In this document: one piece after another, positions 25,034-33,956 of the stretch
Layout: every line of letters starts with the position of its first letter
How positions within the stretch are numbered: position 1 is the stretch's first letter
Source: Corynebacterium sp. HMSC074A01
GTDB lineage: Bacteria; Actinomycetota; Actinomycetes; Mycobacteriales; Mycobacteriaceae
Direction: 5' to 3'
Length of the DNA: 48,190 bases
Assembly (NCBI RefSeq): GCF_001831515.1
Contig: NZ_KV825631.1
Span: forward strand, 1-48,190
Notes under the pieces: generated by a model
Seen by the model: only the letters and a program-made list of their open reading frames with translations
Told to the model about the DNA's origin: nothing
The model's database searches: none
Made by a program: the position numbers and the translations under genes

Positions 25034-26545
25034 ATGTACGCCTGCACGTTTACCGCCGACCAAGTCCGCGCCGCCGAACAACCCCTGCTTGATGCGCAAA
25101 CTGCGCCCGACGAGCTCATGCAGCAGGCCGCGCACGCCGTGGCTCAAGTCGCGCGCGCCATGGTTGCACCCGGCGCGCGGGCCCTCGCAGTGGCCGGGCC
25201 CGGCGGCAACGGAGGCGACGCCCTCTACGCCGCCGCGGAACTGGCCATGTCCGGCTACCGGGTCGACGCGCTGCTGGTGGCAGGAGCTGCACAGGAGCGC
25301 GCGCTCGAAGCGCTGCGCAACGCGGGCGGGACGGTGGTTGAGGACGTTACTGGTGCGTACGACCTTGCCATCGACGGTATCACCGGCATCGGCGGTACCG
25401 CCGGTCTGCGCAAGGAGTACGCGGAGGTAGTAGGCGCGCTCAACCGGCTGCGCGTGCTTGCGGTCGACGTGCCCTCGGGCATCGACGCGGACACCGGCGA
25501 AGGCGGGGACCTGTACGTTCGCGCCGAGGCCACCGTGACATTTGGCGGTTTTCGACGCGCCCACGTGCTCTCAAGTGCGTGCGGCGTGCAGTTGCTCGCG
25601 GACATCGGCATCGGCGGCCGCCATCTGTACGAGACGCTGAGCGATACGCTGCCGGAATGGTCCGCCGACGGCCCCACGCTACTCACCGCCAACCGCGCCG
25701 TCGCCCCGGACTTTCCGGTCCCGGAGGGGATGTGGGGACTCAACCCCGCGCCCGTCCCTTCGGTCGAGCCTGACGCGGCCGACGACAAGTACTCTGGCGG
25801 GGTGGTGGGTATTCGCGCTGGTAGCCGCACCTACCCGGGCGCAGCCCTGTTGTGTACCGCGGGCGCGCTCTACGCCACCCCGGCGATGGTGCGCTACGTG
25901 GGCCCGCAGGCATCCGAGGTGGTGCGCGCGCACCCGGAGGTCGTCGCAGCCGGCACGCTTAAGGAGTGTGGACGCGTCCAGGCCTGGGTTGTCGGTCCTG
26001 GGGCTGGCACCGACGAGGCCGCCGCCGAAGAATTGGGTGCGCTGCTCGCCGCGCCGGAGCCACTGCTTCTCGACGCCGACGCCATCACCCTTCTTGCCAA
26101 CTACGAAGATCTTCTGTCTTCCCTGCGCACACGCGAAGCGTATACCGCGCTGACCCCGCACGACGGCGAGTTCGCCCGCCTGCGGGAGGCAACGGGTTTA
26201 CCCACCCGTGACCGTGTAGAGGAGACGCTGCAACTGGCGGAGTACCTCGACTGCGACGTTCTGCGCAAAGGGCGGGCCACCTTAATCTCCGACGGCCACA
26301 TCGTCTACGGCCTGGACACTGGGCACTCCTGGGCCGCCACCCCGGGCTCCGGCGACGTGCTCTCCGGCATCGCCGGGGCACTGCTCGCCCGCGACGCGCA
26401 GACCGCCTCGCTCATCGCCGCCGCGACCGTGCACGCAGTGGCCGCGAAGTTGGCCGCCGCCACCAAGTACGGTGATGCCACCGCGCCCGCCAGCCGCATC
26501 GCCGCGTTCGTCCGCGAAGCTACCGCAAAGCTGACACATGCTTGA
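25034..26545 (+). CDS. nnr: Bifunctional NAD(P)HX epimerase/dehydratase
   Basis: A 503-residue fusion. Residues 1-210 are the YjeF_N epimerase domain (GPGGNGGDAL at 55-64; AVDVPSGIDADTG). The rest is the ribokinase-like ADP-dependent dehydratase domain (TPHDGEFARL, PGSGDVLSGIAGALL). It repairs hydrated NADH and NADPH in the cytoplasm. ATG 25034: no Shine-Dalgarno, but the -10 box TAGCCT (25021-25026) lies seven bases upstream, and its first three bases are the stop codon of the nei gene. The flavoprotein gene starts inside its last eight bases. Confidence 0.92.
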   Translation: MYACTFTADQVRAAEQPLLDAQTAPDELMQQAAHAVAQVARAMVAPGARALAVAGPGGNGGDALYAAAELAMSGYRVDALLVAGAAQERALEALRNAGGTVVEDVTGAYDLAIDGITGIGGTAGLRKEYAEVVGALNRLRVLAVDVPSGIDADTGEGGDLYVRAEATVTFGGFRRAHVLSSACGVQLLADIGIGGRHLYETLSDTLPEWSADGPTLLTANRAVAPDFPVPEGMWGLNPAPVPSVEPDAADDKYSGGVVGIRAGSRTYPGAALLCTAGALYATPAMVRYVGPQASEVVRAHPEVVAAGTLKECGRVQAWVVGPGAGTDEAAAEELGALLAAPEPLLLDADAITLLANYEDLLSSLRTREAYTALTPHDGEFARLREATGLPTRDRVEETLQLAEYLDCDVLRKGRATLISDGHIVYGLDTGHSWAATPGSGDVLSGIAGALLARDAQTASLIAAATVHAVAAKLAAATKYGDATAPASRIAAFVREATAKLTHA

Positions 26546-27479
26546 CACTGCGATCATCGGCGGCGGCCAGTCAGCACTCGCGACCGCCTACTACCTGCGT
26601 AAATACGGTGTGGACTTCGTGATGTTTGGCGACCGCGCCGCCGGTGCCTGGCCCACGTACTGGGATCACCTCACGCTCTTTTCCCGCGCCGAATTTTCCA
26701 ACCTCCCTGGCTGGCCCATGCCCGCCTACGACGGCTACCCGCCGCGCGACCACGTGGTGGACTACCTGACCAGATACGAGCAGCGCTACGACTTCCCGGT
26801 CATGCGCGAGCGGGTCGAACGTGTGGCGCATCGTAACGGGACGTTCAGGCTGCTCCCCCAGGACGTCGAGGCCTGCAACGTGGTCGTGGCCACTGGACAC
26901 ATCCCCTTCGTGCCGCACCTGCCGGGCGTGTTTCGCGGCACGCAGATCCACTCCGCCGACTACCGCAACCCCGCGCAGTTCGCGGGCAAAAGTGTCGCGG
27001 TGGTTGGCGGCGGAGACTCCGGTGCCCAGATCACGGCGGACCTGGCACTTCACGACGTCGACGCGCAGTGGCTGACCCGCACACCCCCGCGCTTCATGCC
27101 TGACGACGTCGACGGCGAGGCGCTCTTCCGCCGCAACCGCGAGCGCTTCCTTGCCATCTCACAAGGCAAAGAAGATCCGGGCGGGGCCGACTTCGGCGGC
27201 GACATCGTCGCAGTTCCTGAAGTGCGCCGCGCACGCGATGCGGGTCTCTTAAAGATTCGGCACCTTCCATCCTCCCTGGACGAGATCGAAGCGCGCGGGG
27301 TGGACGTACTCATCTGGGCAACCGGCTACCGGCCTGCGCTCGGACCGGTGCGCGGGCTCGATCGAGATACACCAGGCCTGTGGTTCGTGGGCTACAACGA
27401 CATCAACGGTCCGGGTGCGGGCACGCTCGGCGGCGTGAGCCCATTTGCGCGGGATGTGGCGCGCGCGATCGCGGGCTAA
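26538..27479 (+). CDS. FAD-dependent NAD(P)-binding oxidoreductase (CzcO-like)
   Basis: A 313-residue flavoprotein. The FAD-binding GGGQSA motif is at residues 8-13, a second Rossmann motif GGGDSG for NAD(P)H is near 158, and the ATG motif VVVATGHIP follows the first domain. It resembles flavin-containing monooxygenase-like proteins, with an aromatic WDHLTLFSR stretch near the active site. The substrate is unknown. It overlaps the nnr gene by eight bases and is probably co-translated. It ends four bases inside the convergent tetR gene. Confidence 0.85.
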   Translation: MLDTAIIGGGQSALATAYYLRKYGVDFVMFGDRAAGAWPTYWDHLTLFSRAEFSNLPGWPMPAYDGYPPRDHVVDYLTRYEQRYDFPVMRERVERVAHRNGTFRLLPQDVEACNVVVATGHIPFVPHLPGVFRGTQIHSADYRNPAQFAGKSVAVVGGGDSGAQITADLALHDVDAQWLTRTPPRFMPDDVDGEALFRRNRERFLAISQGKEDPGGADFGGDIVAVPEVRRARDAGLLKIRHLPSSLDEIEARGVDVLIWATGYRPALGPVRGLDRDTPGLWFVGYNDINGPGAGTLGGVSPFARDVARAIAG

Positions 27480-28108
27480 AGATTGCGGTCTTTCGCGTCT
27501 GCCAAGGCCAGTGCGAGGCGGGCGTACTTCTGCGCGACCGCCTCGGGAGAATCCGGCCCGTCCGCGCAGAACCAACCGGCGATGCCTTGGATCGCGCTCA
27601 GTAGGGCGCGTGAGATGTCGGTGGGGGAAGCGTACGTCGAAAAGCAGCCCTGTTCTTGCCCGCGCTGAATGATAGAGCGCAACTTGAGCTCAATGCGATC
27701 CCTGCGCTCCTCATAGATCTGCCGGTTCTCGCCCTCGAGCGAGCGGATCTCGCTGTCCAAGAAGGCGAGCTCGCGATAGTGGGCCATATACAGGCTCAAC
27801 GCCTCGGTGAAGTGCACGAGCTGCGCGCGAGGGTCGTCACCCGCCTCGTCTACGCTCGCCTCCACCTTCTGTTCCACGATGGTCAGGGAATAGTCCAGTA
27901 GCGCGACGAGGACGTGCTGCTTGTTGTCGTAGTGGTAGTACAGCGCGGGGATGGTCACGCCGACGTCGCGAGCCATCGCGCGGACAGTGGTTGCGTGGTA
28001 CCCGCGCTCGGCAAAGTGCCGCAGGGCCACCGTCAGGATGGTGTCGAGCTCCAACGGGGGAAAGTCTCGCCAGTTGGAGGAAGATATGGGGGCAACGCTG
28101 TTAGGCAC
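27476..28108 (-). CDS. TetR-family transcriptional regulator
   Basis: A 210-residue protein with an N-terminal TetR helix-turn-helix: ILTVALRHFAERGYHATTV, then VGVTIPALYYHYDNKQHVL. A helical ligand domain follows, with acidic EIRSLEGENR. The domain layout resembles KstR2/FadR-type regulators, but the ligand is unknown. GTG start with no Shine-Dalgarno; the -10 box TAGAAT (28115-28120, minus) is six bases upstream. It is convergent with the flavoprotein gene and 9 bases from the membrane-protein gene upstream. Confidence 0.88.
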   Translation of the reverse strand: MPNSVAPISSSNWRDFPPLELDTILTVALRHFAERGYHATTVRAMARDVGVTIPALYYHYDNKQHVLVALLDYSLTIVEQKVEASVDEAGDDPRAQLVHFTEALSLYMAHYRELAFLDSEIRSLEGENRQIYEERRDRIELKLRSIIQRGQEQGCFSTYASPTDISRALLSAIQGIAGWFCADGPDSPEAVAQKYARLALALADAKDRNL

Positions 28109-28117
28109 GCCAAAATT

Positions 28118-28846
28118 CTATCGCGACCTCCCCGCCCAGGTCATCGCGGCCCACACGGCGGGGACGCCCGGCACGACGACAAAGAGGTAGTACGGCCACT
28201 TGCCAAAAAGTTCGAGGATGGACCAGCCGCGCGGGTAGCCCGCGAGGAAGCCATAGTTGCCGCCGGTGATGCGGTTGGCAGTGGCGGCAAGCCCGGCCCA
28301 GGCAATGGTGATCGCTGTGGTGATGCGCCAATCGCGCCAGCTCGGGCGGTACCCCAGGCCAAAGGTGAGCACGGTGGGGACGACGAGGGCGGCACAGTGG
28401 AAGAACCAGTAGGCCAGCTCTTGCAGGCCGGGGCGGTCCTGCACGTACGCCATGTCGGGGAAGAGCAGCGCCATCGGGTTGAGCAGGAAGCCCCAGTAGA
28501 AGGACAGTGCCGAGACCGTCGGATTGTCCGTCAAGAGCGCGACCGGGGTGATCACGCGCAAAAAGTCGGTGATGTGGAAGGGTGCTGTCTCGTCCCAGAC
28601 AATGTTGGCGGGAGCGAGTACCCAGAGGTAGTAGACGGCCACAGTAATCCCAAGTACGGCCCCAGCGACCTTGCGCGCTGCCTTCACGGTGCTGCGCGGC
28701 AGGTTGCGGGCGGCCACGACCAGGATGCCGCAGCAGAGAATAAGGACGACGAGTACTGCGAGGTGCCGGGAGTCGTACTGCGTCATCGTCCGGTAGGTGT
28801 GTCCGTTGCGCGAGGTCCAGTCCGGTGGTTGGTACGGCATAGACAT
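28118..28846 (-). CDS. TIGR02206/YwaF-like multi-pass membrane protein
   Basis: A 242-residue protein with about seven hydrophobic segments and the conserved features of the YwaF/TIGR02206 family: FHITDFLRVITP and NYGFL near the C-terminus. The function of the family is unknown. The ATG at 28846 is used; an ATG two codons on is possible and neither has a Shine-Dalgarno. It is followed by tetR on the same strand nine bases away, so the two are likely one transcript. Confidence 0.8.
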   Translation of the reverse strand: MSMPYQPPDWTSRNGHTYRTMTQYDSRHLAVLVVLILCCGILVVAARNLPRSTVKAARKVAGAVLGITVAVYYLWVLAPANIVWDETAPFHITDFLRVITPVALLTDNPTVSALSFYWGFLLNPMALLFPDMAYVQDRPGLQELAYWFFHCAALVVPTVLTFGLGYRPSWRDWRITTAITIAWAGLAATANRITGGNYGFLAGYPRGWSILELFGKWPYYLFVVVPGVPAVWAAMTWAGRSR

Positions 28847-29100
28847 CGAGGATATCGTTAATCCACTATTTAAGAATTACACGCATGTAACTTCTAAGCT
28901 TTTTGGCCCCATCCTTACCTTTTTTACCCCCACTTTAGGGCAATTGCGGAGTCAGCAAGAGGGAGGCACCGGCCACATGGGCAGACGTCGGTGCCGTGAG
29001 CTGCACATACGTTTATATTACCAGGTATTTCCGTGCATTTTACTTCGACAACAGTAAACGGAATGCGTTTATTTATGCGATCCTCAGCTAGACTAAAAAT
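28847..29100. promoter_or_regulatory. Divergent promoter region, membrane protein and secreted pair
   Basis: A 254-bp AT-rich non-coding stretch. TTACA-CGCA-TGTAA (28877-28890) is a 5-bp-arm inverted repeat near the membrane-protein gene. The -10 box TAGACT (29089-29094) is six bases before the secreted-protein start. No other structure was seen in the middle. Confidence 0.5.
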
Positions 29101-30213
29101 ATGTTCAACAATCAGAAGTTCGCAGCAGCAGCCACCGCCGTCGCCCTGGGCGTGTGCGCTGTAATTGCGCCGCAAGCGCAGGGCGCTACTGTTGGTGCGA
29201 ACACTGATGGTGTGTGCACGCTTTCCCTCAATGACCAGGAGAAGCAGGAGTACCGCCGCATCGCGTACGCATCCACACACTTCAATATGGATGACACCTG
29301 GCGCGAGGCTTTCGAGACCGCTTTCCCCGCCGCTCAGGAAATCTCCTCCGAGTTTAAGGATTACTACCGGGGTGCTGAGCGCGAAGCGTTCAACAATAAC
29401 CTGATGGAAAATCTTAACCTCTGGTCCAAGCGGGTCGCCGCCGAGACCGGCGTTTCTCAGGATGCTTCCTTCTGGTACTTCTCCTACGTGTGGAACGACC
29501 TCGCTACCTCGAGCGACGCGGATCTTTCCCTCGCTACCTACTGGGACTCCGTCGACCAGGCGCTGCAGGCCGGCGAGATCGTCGCCAACGAAGACCCCGC
29601 CGAGTCCGTCTTCACCCCGGTTCCGCCGCTGGCAGAGCTGGAGAAGGACCGCAAGGAGCAGTTCCCGGAGCTCGCTTCGCACGACGCCGCTGCTTGGGCC
29701 GACGCCTTTGAGAACTCGCAGGCGCTCCAGGATTACCGCCTCGGTGCCTCGTTCGAGACTGCCTTTGAGCAGGCCAGCCTCGACTGCGCCAAGGGTGGCG
29801 ACACCTTCGCCCTCTTCCCCACCGCAGGGGAGAACCCAGACGCGAAGCGCGCAGCAGAGCGGACCGCGGAGCGCACCGACCAGGGTGCCATCGTCGTCGC
29901 CCCGGCAGAGAAGGAAACCTACGACAAGGGAGGCACCACGACCCCCGCTCCGACCGAGGAGCGCAACGTCACGGTGAACGAGGACGGCTCGACCACCACT
30001 CGCATCGTGCGCACCGGCACCAACACCAGCGTGGATGTCACGGTGACCACCCGCGCAAACTCCGCGGACGTTGACATCAACGATAAGGAGAAGAAGCAGG
30101 CAGCCGGCAAGTCCCAGTCGAAGACTGTGGAGATGGACAACGGCCTGATCGCCGCGATCGTCCTCGCAGTCCTGGCAACTCTCGGCGGCGTCGCCGCCAG
30201 CCTCCTTGGCTAA
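29101..30213 (+). CDS. Secreted, C-terminally membrane-anchored protein, paralogue 1
   Basis: A 370-residue exported protein: signal peptide 1-29 ending APQAQG, an exodomain (about 35-230), a charged low-complexity stalk (about 240-345) with Thr/Pro/Glu repeats, and a final membrane segment (about 347-370) with no charged tail or LPxTG. It shares its exodomain with the next gene: CTLSLND versus CTVELDS at the start, and a closing Cys (QASLDC versus ARHEC), suggesting one conserved disulfide. ATG start, -10 TAGACT six bases upstream. I do not recognise the family. Confidence 0.8.
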   Translation: MFNNQKFAAAATAVALGVCAVIAPQAQGATVGANTDGVCTLSLNDQEKQEYRRIAYASTHFNMDDTWREAFETAFPAAQEISSEFKDYYRGAEREAFNNNLMENLNLWSKRVAAETGVSQDASFWYFSYVWNDLATSSDADLSLATYWDSVDQALQAGEIVANEDPAESVFTPVPPLAELEKDRKEQFPELASHDAAAWADAFENSQALQDYRLGASFETAFEQASLDCAKGGDTFALFPTAGENPDAKRAAERTAERTDQGAIVVAPAEKETYDKGGTTTPAPTEERNVTVNEDGSTTTRIVRTGTNTSVDVTVTTRANSADVDINDKEKKQAAGKSQSKTVEMDNGLIAAIVLAVLATLGGVAASLLG

Positions 30214-31045
30214 GCGTGTAGTCCTCGCCACCGCCGTCATGTTAACGTGCGGTGGCTTTGCTGTTCCCGCAGCGCATGCAGCACCAGCAGTACAGACCGC
30301 ACAAGTCTGCACCGTCGAACTCGACTCCGAGGAGTTCCTCAAGGCCACCGATACCGCGCACCGCTACCTCGAGCGCGAGGAGCGGCTGTCCCAGGACCGC
30401 TACGCCTCCTTACTCGCCGCGTTCCCCGAGCTCGCCTCCGTCGAGACCGACGTGCGGCGGCGCATCCGCGACGAAGAACTGGGCATCTACCTGGCCAATG
30501 AGCACTTCGCGGACCCGTCTACCATCGAGTACCGCTACGCGGTCGAGCGCTTCGCCGAGCTCGGCCTGCCCGAGGACGTGGCCGCCTGGTACCTCTCCCG
30601 TCACGCGCCGACGCGCACCAACGTCACCCCACCGATGGATGAGATTGAGAAGTACCACGCGCTCGTCGCCACCAAGGGACACATCCCGGTCGGCGCAGAG
30701 GACCAAACATGGTTCATCCACACCGGTCTAGCCACCGACACCGCCGGCATCGCCACCGGATTGCAGGAGCGCTTCCCGCAACTTACCGCGCCACTCGCGC
30801 AGCGCTGGGCCGAGAAGCTTGCCACCACGCCGACCTACGACAACTTCCGCGCCGTCGACGCCTACGCCGAGCGCTTCGAGGCGGCCCGCCACGAGTGCGA
30901 GGCGCAGAACCTGGCCGGGGCCAAACCCCAGGTACCGGACCTGCACCCCGCAGCAAGTCCTGGCTGGCCGCTCATCACTGGGATTGTCATGCTGCTCGGT
31001 CTCCTCGGCTACGGAGCATTCGCGTATGTCACTTTCTACGCCTAA
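30206..31045 (+). CDS. Secreted, C-terminally membrane-anchored protein, paralogue 2
   Basis: A 279-residue exported protein, starting at TTG 30206 inside the last eight bases of the previous gene. The signal peptide ends PAAHA (about residue 25), an exodomain runs to about 235 and a C-terminal membrane helix reaches the last residue. It aligns along its exodomain with paralogue 1: AAFPELASVE/TAFPAAQEIS, AWYLSRH/FWYFSYV and QERFPQL/KEQFPEL, with the first and last cysteines conserved. It lacks the long stalk. The two probably act together at the cell surface. Family not recognised. Confidence 0.78.
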   Translation: MAKRVVLATAVMLTCGGFAVPAAHAAPAVQTAQVCTVELDSEEFLKATDTAHRYLEREERLSQDRYASLLAAFPELASVETDVRRRIRDEELGIYLANEHFADPSTIEYRYAVERFAELGLPEDVAAWYLSRHAPTRTNVTPPMDEIEKYHALVATKGHIPVGAEDQTWFIHTGLATDTAGIATGLQERFPQLTAPLAQRWAEKLATTPTYDNFRAVDAYAERFEAARHECEAQNLAGAKPQVPDLHPAASPGWPLITGIVMLLGLLGYGAFAYVTFYA

Positions 31046-31054
31046 GTTATTGGT

Positions 31055-32221
31055 GTGACCTCTGCGCTGAAATCTCCCCAACACTTCCCTGTCGTACCGC
31101 TTGCGGCGATGGGTTTTGCCGCCTTCGTCTACGTCACCTTTGAGATGTTCGCCGTCGGACTGATCTCACCCATGGCGGCGGACCTCGGCGTGTCAGAGGG
31201 GCAGATCGGGCTGCTGATGAGCGTGTACGCGGGGCTCGTGGCCGTGGTAACCATCCCGCTGATGGCCGCGACCCGCAACATCAACCGGCGGCCGCTGTTC
31301 ATGGCCACGCTCGGCTTCCTGCTCGCGGGCATCGTGCTGCAGGCGATAGCGCAAAACTACTGGGTACTGGTTGCCGGACGCGTTGCCGCCGCATTGACGC
31401 ACGGGCTGTTCTGGTCGCTGGTCAACCCGATGGCCGCACGCCTTGCCCCGCAGGGCATGACGGGCAAGGCGGTCGCCGCGGTCTCGCTTGGCTCCACACT
31501 TTCGCTGGTGGTCGGCTCACCGTTGACCACCTCGCTCGGCGGCATGATTGGGTGGCGTGGTGCCACGTGGGTGCTCGGGGCGGCAACACTGATCGCATTT
31601 GCGCTGCTGCTCAAGACGCTGCCGAGCATGCCAGCGATTCCACCCACCCCGCGAGACAAGGCGCAGAAGACGCGCTCGGCGATCCCCTCGCTGGTCGTCT
31701 TCGTCGCCTTTTCGGTCACTGCGGTCTTTGCCACCTTCACCTACCTCGCACTGTTGGTGGAGGCGACCGCGGGGCACGCGCTCGTGCCGGTCGGGCTGGG
31801 TGCCTACGGCGCGTTCGGGCTTGTCGGGGTGCTGATGGCGGGCAAGCGTGTCGACGTCCGCATGATCCGGCTCAACGGGTTTGCCGGCATCATGCTCATC
31901 ATCGCCGCGCTCGTGGGACTCATTGCCCTGCGCGCGGATTCGGGCGTGACCATGTTCATCATGATCGCCATCTTCGGTACTGCGGCGGGTGCCCTGCCCA
32001 CCGTGGCGACCACAATTTTCTTGTTCGCTGGGAAACGCAATCAGGACCTTGCTAGCTCCATCTACGTGGTGACGTTCCAGGTCGGGATTGCTTCCGGATC
32101 CGCGCTCGGCGCTGCGGCAGTGGATGCGGGCTACCTCGGCGGCACGCTCGTGCTCACGCTGCTGCTCGCGGCCGGCGGGTTTGGCGTGCTTACGCTGCTA
32201 TCGCGGCCTCGGCTGCGGTGA
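31055..32221 (+). CDS. MFS transporter, DHA1/AraJ-like
   Basis: A 388-residue carrier with 12 hydrophobic segments. AAFVYVTFEMFAVGLISPM and MSVYAGLVAVVTIPL fit the drug:proton antiporter 1 group. The substrate is unknown. GTG start without a Shine-Dalgarno; TAAGTT (31043-31048) six bases upstream could be a -10 and contains the stop codon of the secreted-protein gene. It may also be read through from the two secreted genes. Its end overlaps the convergent ABC gene by 32 bases. Confidence 0.88.
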   Translation: MTSALKSPQHFPVVPLAAMGFAAFVYVTFEMFAVGLISPMAADLGVSEGQIGLLMSVYAGLVAVVTIPLMAATRNINRRPLFMATLGFLLAGIVLQAIAQNYWVLVAGRVAAALTHGLFWSLVNPMAARLAPQGMTGKAVAAVSLGSTLSLVVGSPLTTSLGGMIGWRGATWVLGAATLIAFALLLKTLPSMPAIPPTPRDKAQKTRSAIPSLVVFVAFSVTAVFATFTYLALLVEATAGHALVPVGLGAYGAFGLVGVLMAGKRVDVRMIRLNGFAGIMLIIAALVGLIALRADSGVTMFIMIAIFGTAAGALPTVATTIFLFAGKRNQDLASSIYVVTFQVGIASGSALGAAAVDAGYLGGTLVLTLLLAAGGFGVLTLLSRPRLR

Positions 32222-32849
32222 CCTTGCCGTCCGCGACGCGGACAACCTCGTCGGAGGAGGAGATCAGCTCGGTCTCGTGAGTTACAAAGCCGCATGCAAT
32301 GCCGCGGTCCTCAACGAGCGTGCGCAGCAGCGCGACGATCTCGTGGGAGCGTTCCGAGTCGAGTGCGGCGGTGGGCTCGTCAGCCAGGATTAGCGAGGGC
32401 TCGCCCATCAGTGAGCGGGCAATGCCGACGCGCTGACGCTGGCCACCGGACAGCTGCTGCATCTTCCTGTCGCCCAGGCCCTCGAGCCCAACGGTGGCGA
32501 GCAGCTCGTCGGCGCGGTCCCGGCGCGGTTTTCTCCCGCGGATGTGGTCGGTGACCAGCAGCTGGTCGCGCACGTTCAGCGCGCCGAGCAGGTTCGCTTG
32601 CTGGAAAATCATGCCGATTTTTTCGAGCCGGACGCGGGTGTCCACCGGCTCATCGTCGATAAGCACGGTGCCCGAATCGGGCGTGAGCAGTCCGGCGGCT
32701 GCCGAGAGCAGGGTGGACTTGCCCGAGCCGGACTCGCCGACGATAAAGGTGAGGTGGCCGGGGGTGGCTTCGAAAGAGACGTTGTCGAGTGCGGTGAGAC
32801 GCTCCTCGCCGTCCTGGAATGTGACGGTGACGTTTTCCATGTGCAACAT
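32190..32849 (-). CDS. ABC exporter ATP-binding protein (LolD/MacB type)
   Basis: A 219-residue ATPase. Walker A GESGSGKST (38-46), signature LSGGQRQRVGIARS, Walker B LILADEPTAALD and H-loop FVTHE are all intact. It pairs with the FtsX-like permease gene whose stop codon directly precedes its ATG; GGAGG lies ten bases upstream. Neighbouring two-component genes on the other side of the permease suggest a peptide- or envelope-stress exporter. The C-terminus overlaps the MFS gene tail to tail. A second ATG three codons in is possible. Confidence 0.93.
   Translation of the reverse strand: MLHMENVTVTFQDGEERLTALDNVSFEATPGHLTFIVGESGSGKSTLLSAAAGLLTPDSGTVLIDDEPVDTRVRLEKIGMIFQQANLLGALNVRDQLLVTDHIRGRKPRRDRADELLATVGLEGLGDRKMQQLSGGQRQRVGIARSLMGEPSLILADEPTAALDSERSHEIVALLRTLVEDRGIACGFVTHETELISSSDEVVRVADGKVTAAEAAIAA
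32654..32664 (+). repeat. CGTCGATAAGC iterated word, copy 10
   Basis: Exact copy in the ABC ATPase gene; the coding strand reads Leu-Ile-Asp. Confidence 0.85.
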
Positions 32850-33830
32850 TTACGCGATACCTCCGAGTGCGAGTTGGGGTTCAACCTTGGTAATAGAGCG
32901 GGTGGCGAACAGGGCGCCGGCCAGCCCGAGGACCCAGATGAGCAGCGGCGGGCCGACGGTGGTCAACGTGGTCAGGGTGAACGGTACTGCGCCGCCGATC
33001 AGGCGACCCAGGCCGACGGCGACGCCTGCGCCGACGAGCACGCCGACGCCCAGCACGATCGCGGACTGGCCGAGCGCGTCCTTGCGCAGGTAGCCGTTGG
33101 AGGCGCCGATGGCCTTGAGGATGGCCAGGTCGCGGGTGCGCTGCATCGTCCACACGGTGAGGAAGGCGACGATGACGAGTGCGGCGATGATGTAGAGGAA
33201 GCCCTGAATCATCAGCAGCGAGCCCTGCTCGGAACCGTAGGCCGGCAGCGCGTTAAAGGAGTCCTCGAGTGGCATGCCGCGGCCGTCGCTGGCGAGCAGG
33301 ACGGTGCCCTGAGCATCGGTGTGCATGGCGGCCTGCCAGTCGGCGGTCGGTGCCCACAGGACCGGGGAGTGCGAGTACTCCAAGTCCTCGGCGGTGCCGC
33401 CAACGGTCATCGGTGCGCCGCCGACGGTCAATTCTTCGCCGACCTCGAGGCCGAGGGAGGCGGAGGCAATCACTTCGTCGCCGAGCACGTCGCCGCTGGG
33501 CAAGGTCGTGCCCTCCGGAAGGCCCAGGATGGCCACGGATTCCTCGGTGCCGTCCTCGCGGCTCAGCAGCGTCTGGCCAGTGCCCAGCGGGACGTCGCCG
33601 GCCTGCACATCGGCGCTATCGATACGGGAGGTGGTGTACGAGGGGTCGTCCATATCCGAAAACACCACGGACTCCGGCTCGAGCGCCTCGAGTGCTGACG
33701 TGTTTTGCTTACCAAGGCCAGCCGTCAGGCCCGTGAGCATGACGACGAGGAGCGTGATCAGCCCCACGACGCCAATGATCAGGCCGAAGCGGCCCTTAGC
33801 GCTTCCAATCTCTCTCAATCCAACGAACAT
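32850..33830 (-). CDS. FtsX/MacB-like ABC permease
   Basis: A 326-residue permease: one N-terminal membrane helix, a large external domain (about 45-205), then three C-terminal helices with the FtsX-type LTVWTMQRTRDLAILKAIGA between the first two. With the ATPase it forms a four-helix mechanotransmission-type transporter. ATG start without a Shine-Dalgarno; CATAAT (33837-33842, minus) is six bases upstream and could give a leaderless mRNA. It is divergent from the two-component genes with shared inverted repeats between them. Confidence 0.88.
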   Translation of the reverse strand: MFVGLREIGSAKGRFGLIIGVVGLITLLVVMLTGLTAGLGKQNTSALEALEPESVVFSDMDDPSYTTSRIDSADVQAGDVPLGTGQTLLSREDGTEESVAILGLPEGTTLPSGDVLGDEVIASASLGLEVGEELTVGGAPMTVGGTAEDLEYSHSPVLWAPTADWQAAMHTDAQGTVLLASDGRGMPLEDSFNALPAYGSEQGSLLMIQGFLYIIAALVIVAFLTVWTMQRTRDLAILKAIGASNGYLRKDALGQSAIVLGVGVLVGAGVAVGLGRLIGGAVPFTLTTLTTVGPPLLIWVLGLAGALFATRSITKVEPQLALGGIA

Positions 33831-33876
33831 GGCTCAATTATGGGCTTGGCCTGGGCTTATATACATCGGGCGCGTG

Positions 33877-33905
33877 GTGGAACTTCCACTCAACCATTCG
33901 GTTGA
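33877..33905. promoter_or_regulatory. Two adjacent inverted repeats between permease and kinase genes
   Basis: GTGGAA-C-TTCCAC (33877-33889) directly abuts TCAACC-ATTC-GGTTGA (33890-33905). The centre is about 61 bases from the permease start and 66 from the kinase start, both probably leaderless. This is near -60 for both promoters, where a LuxR-type response regulator would activate. Confidence 0.65.
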
Positions 33906-33956
33906 TTCCTACCCGACCGGGCTGGGTGGAACGCAAACGCCGTTAGGCTTGGACGC

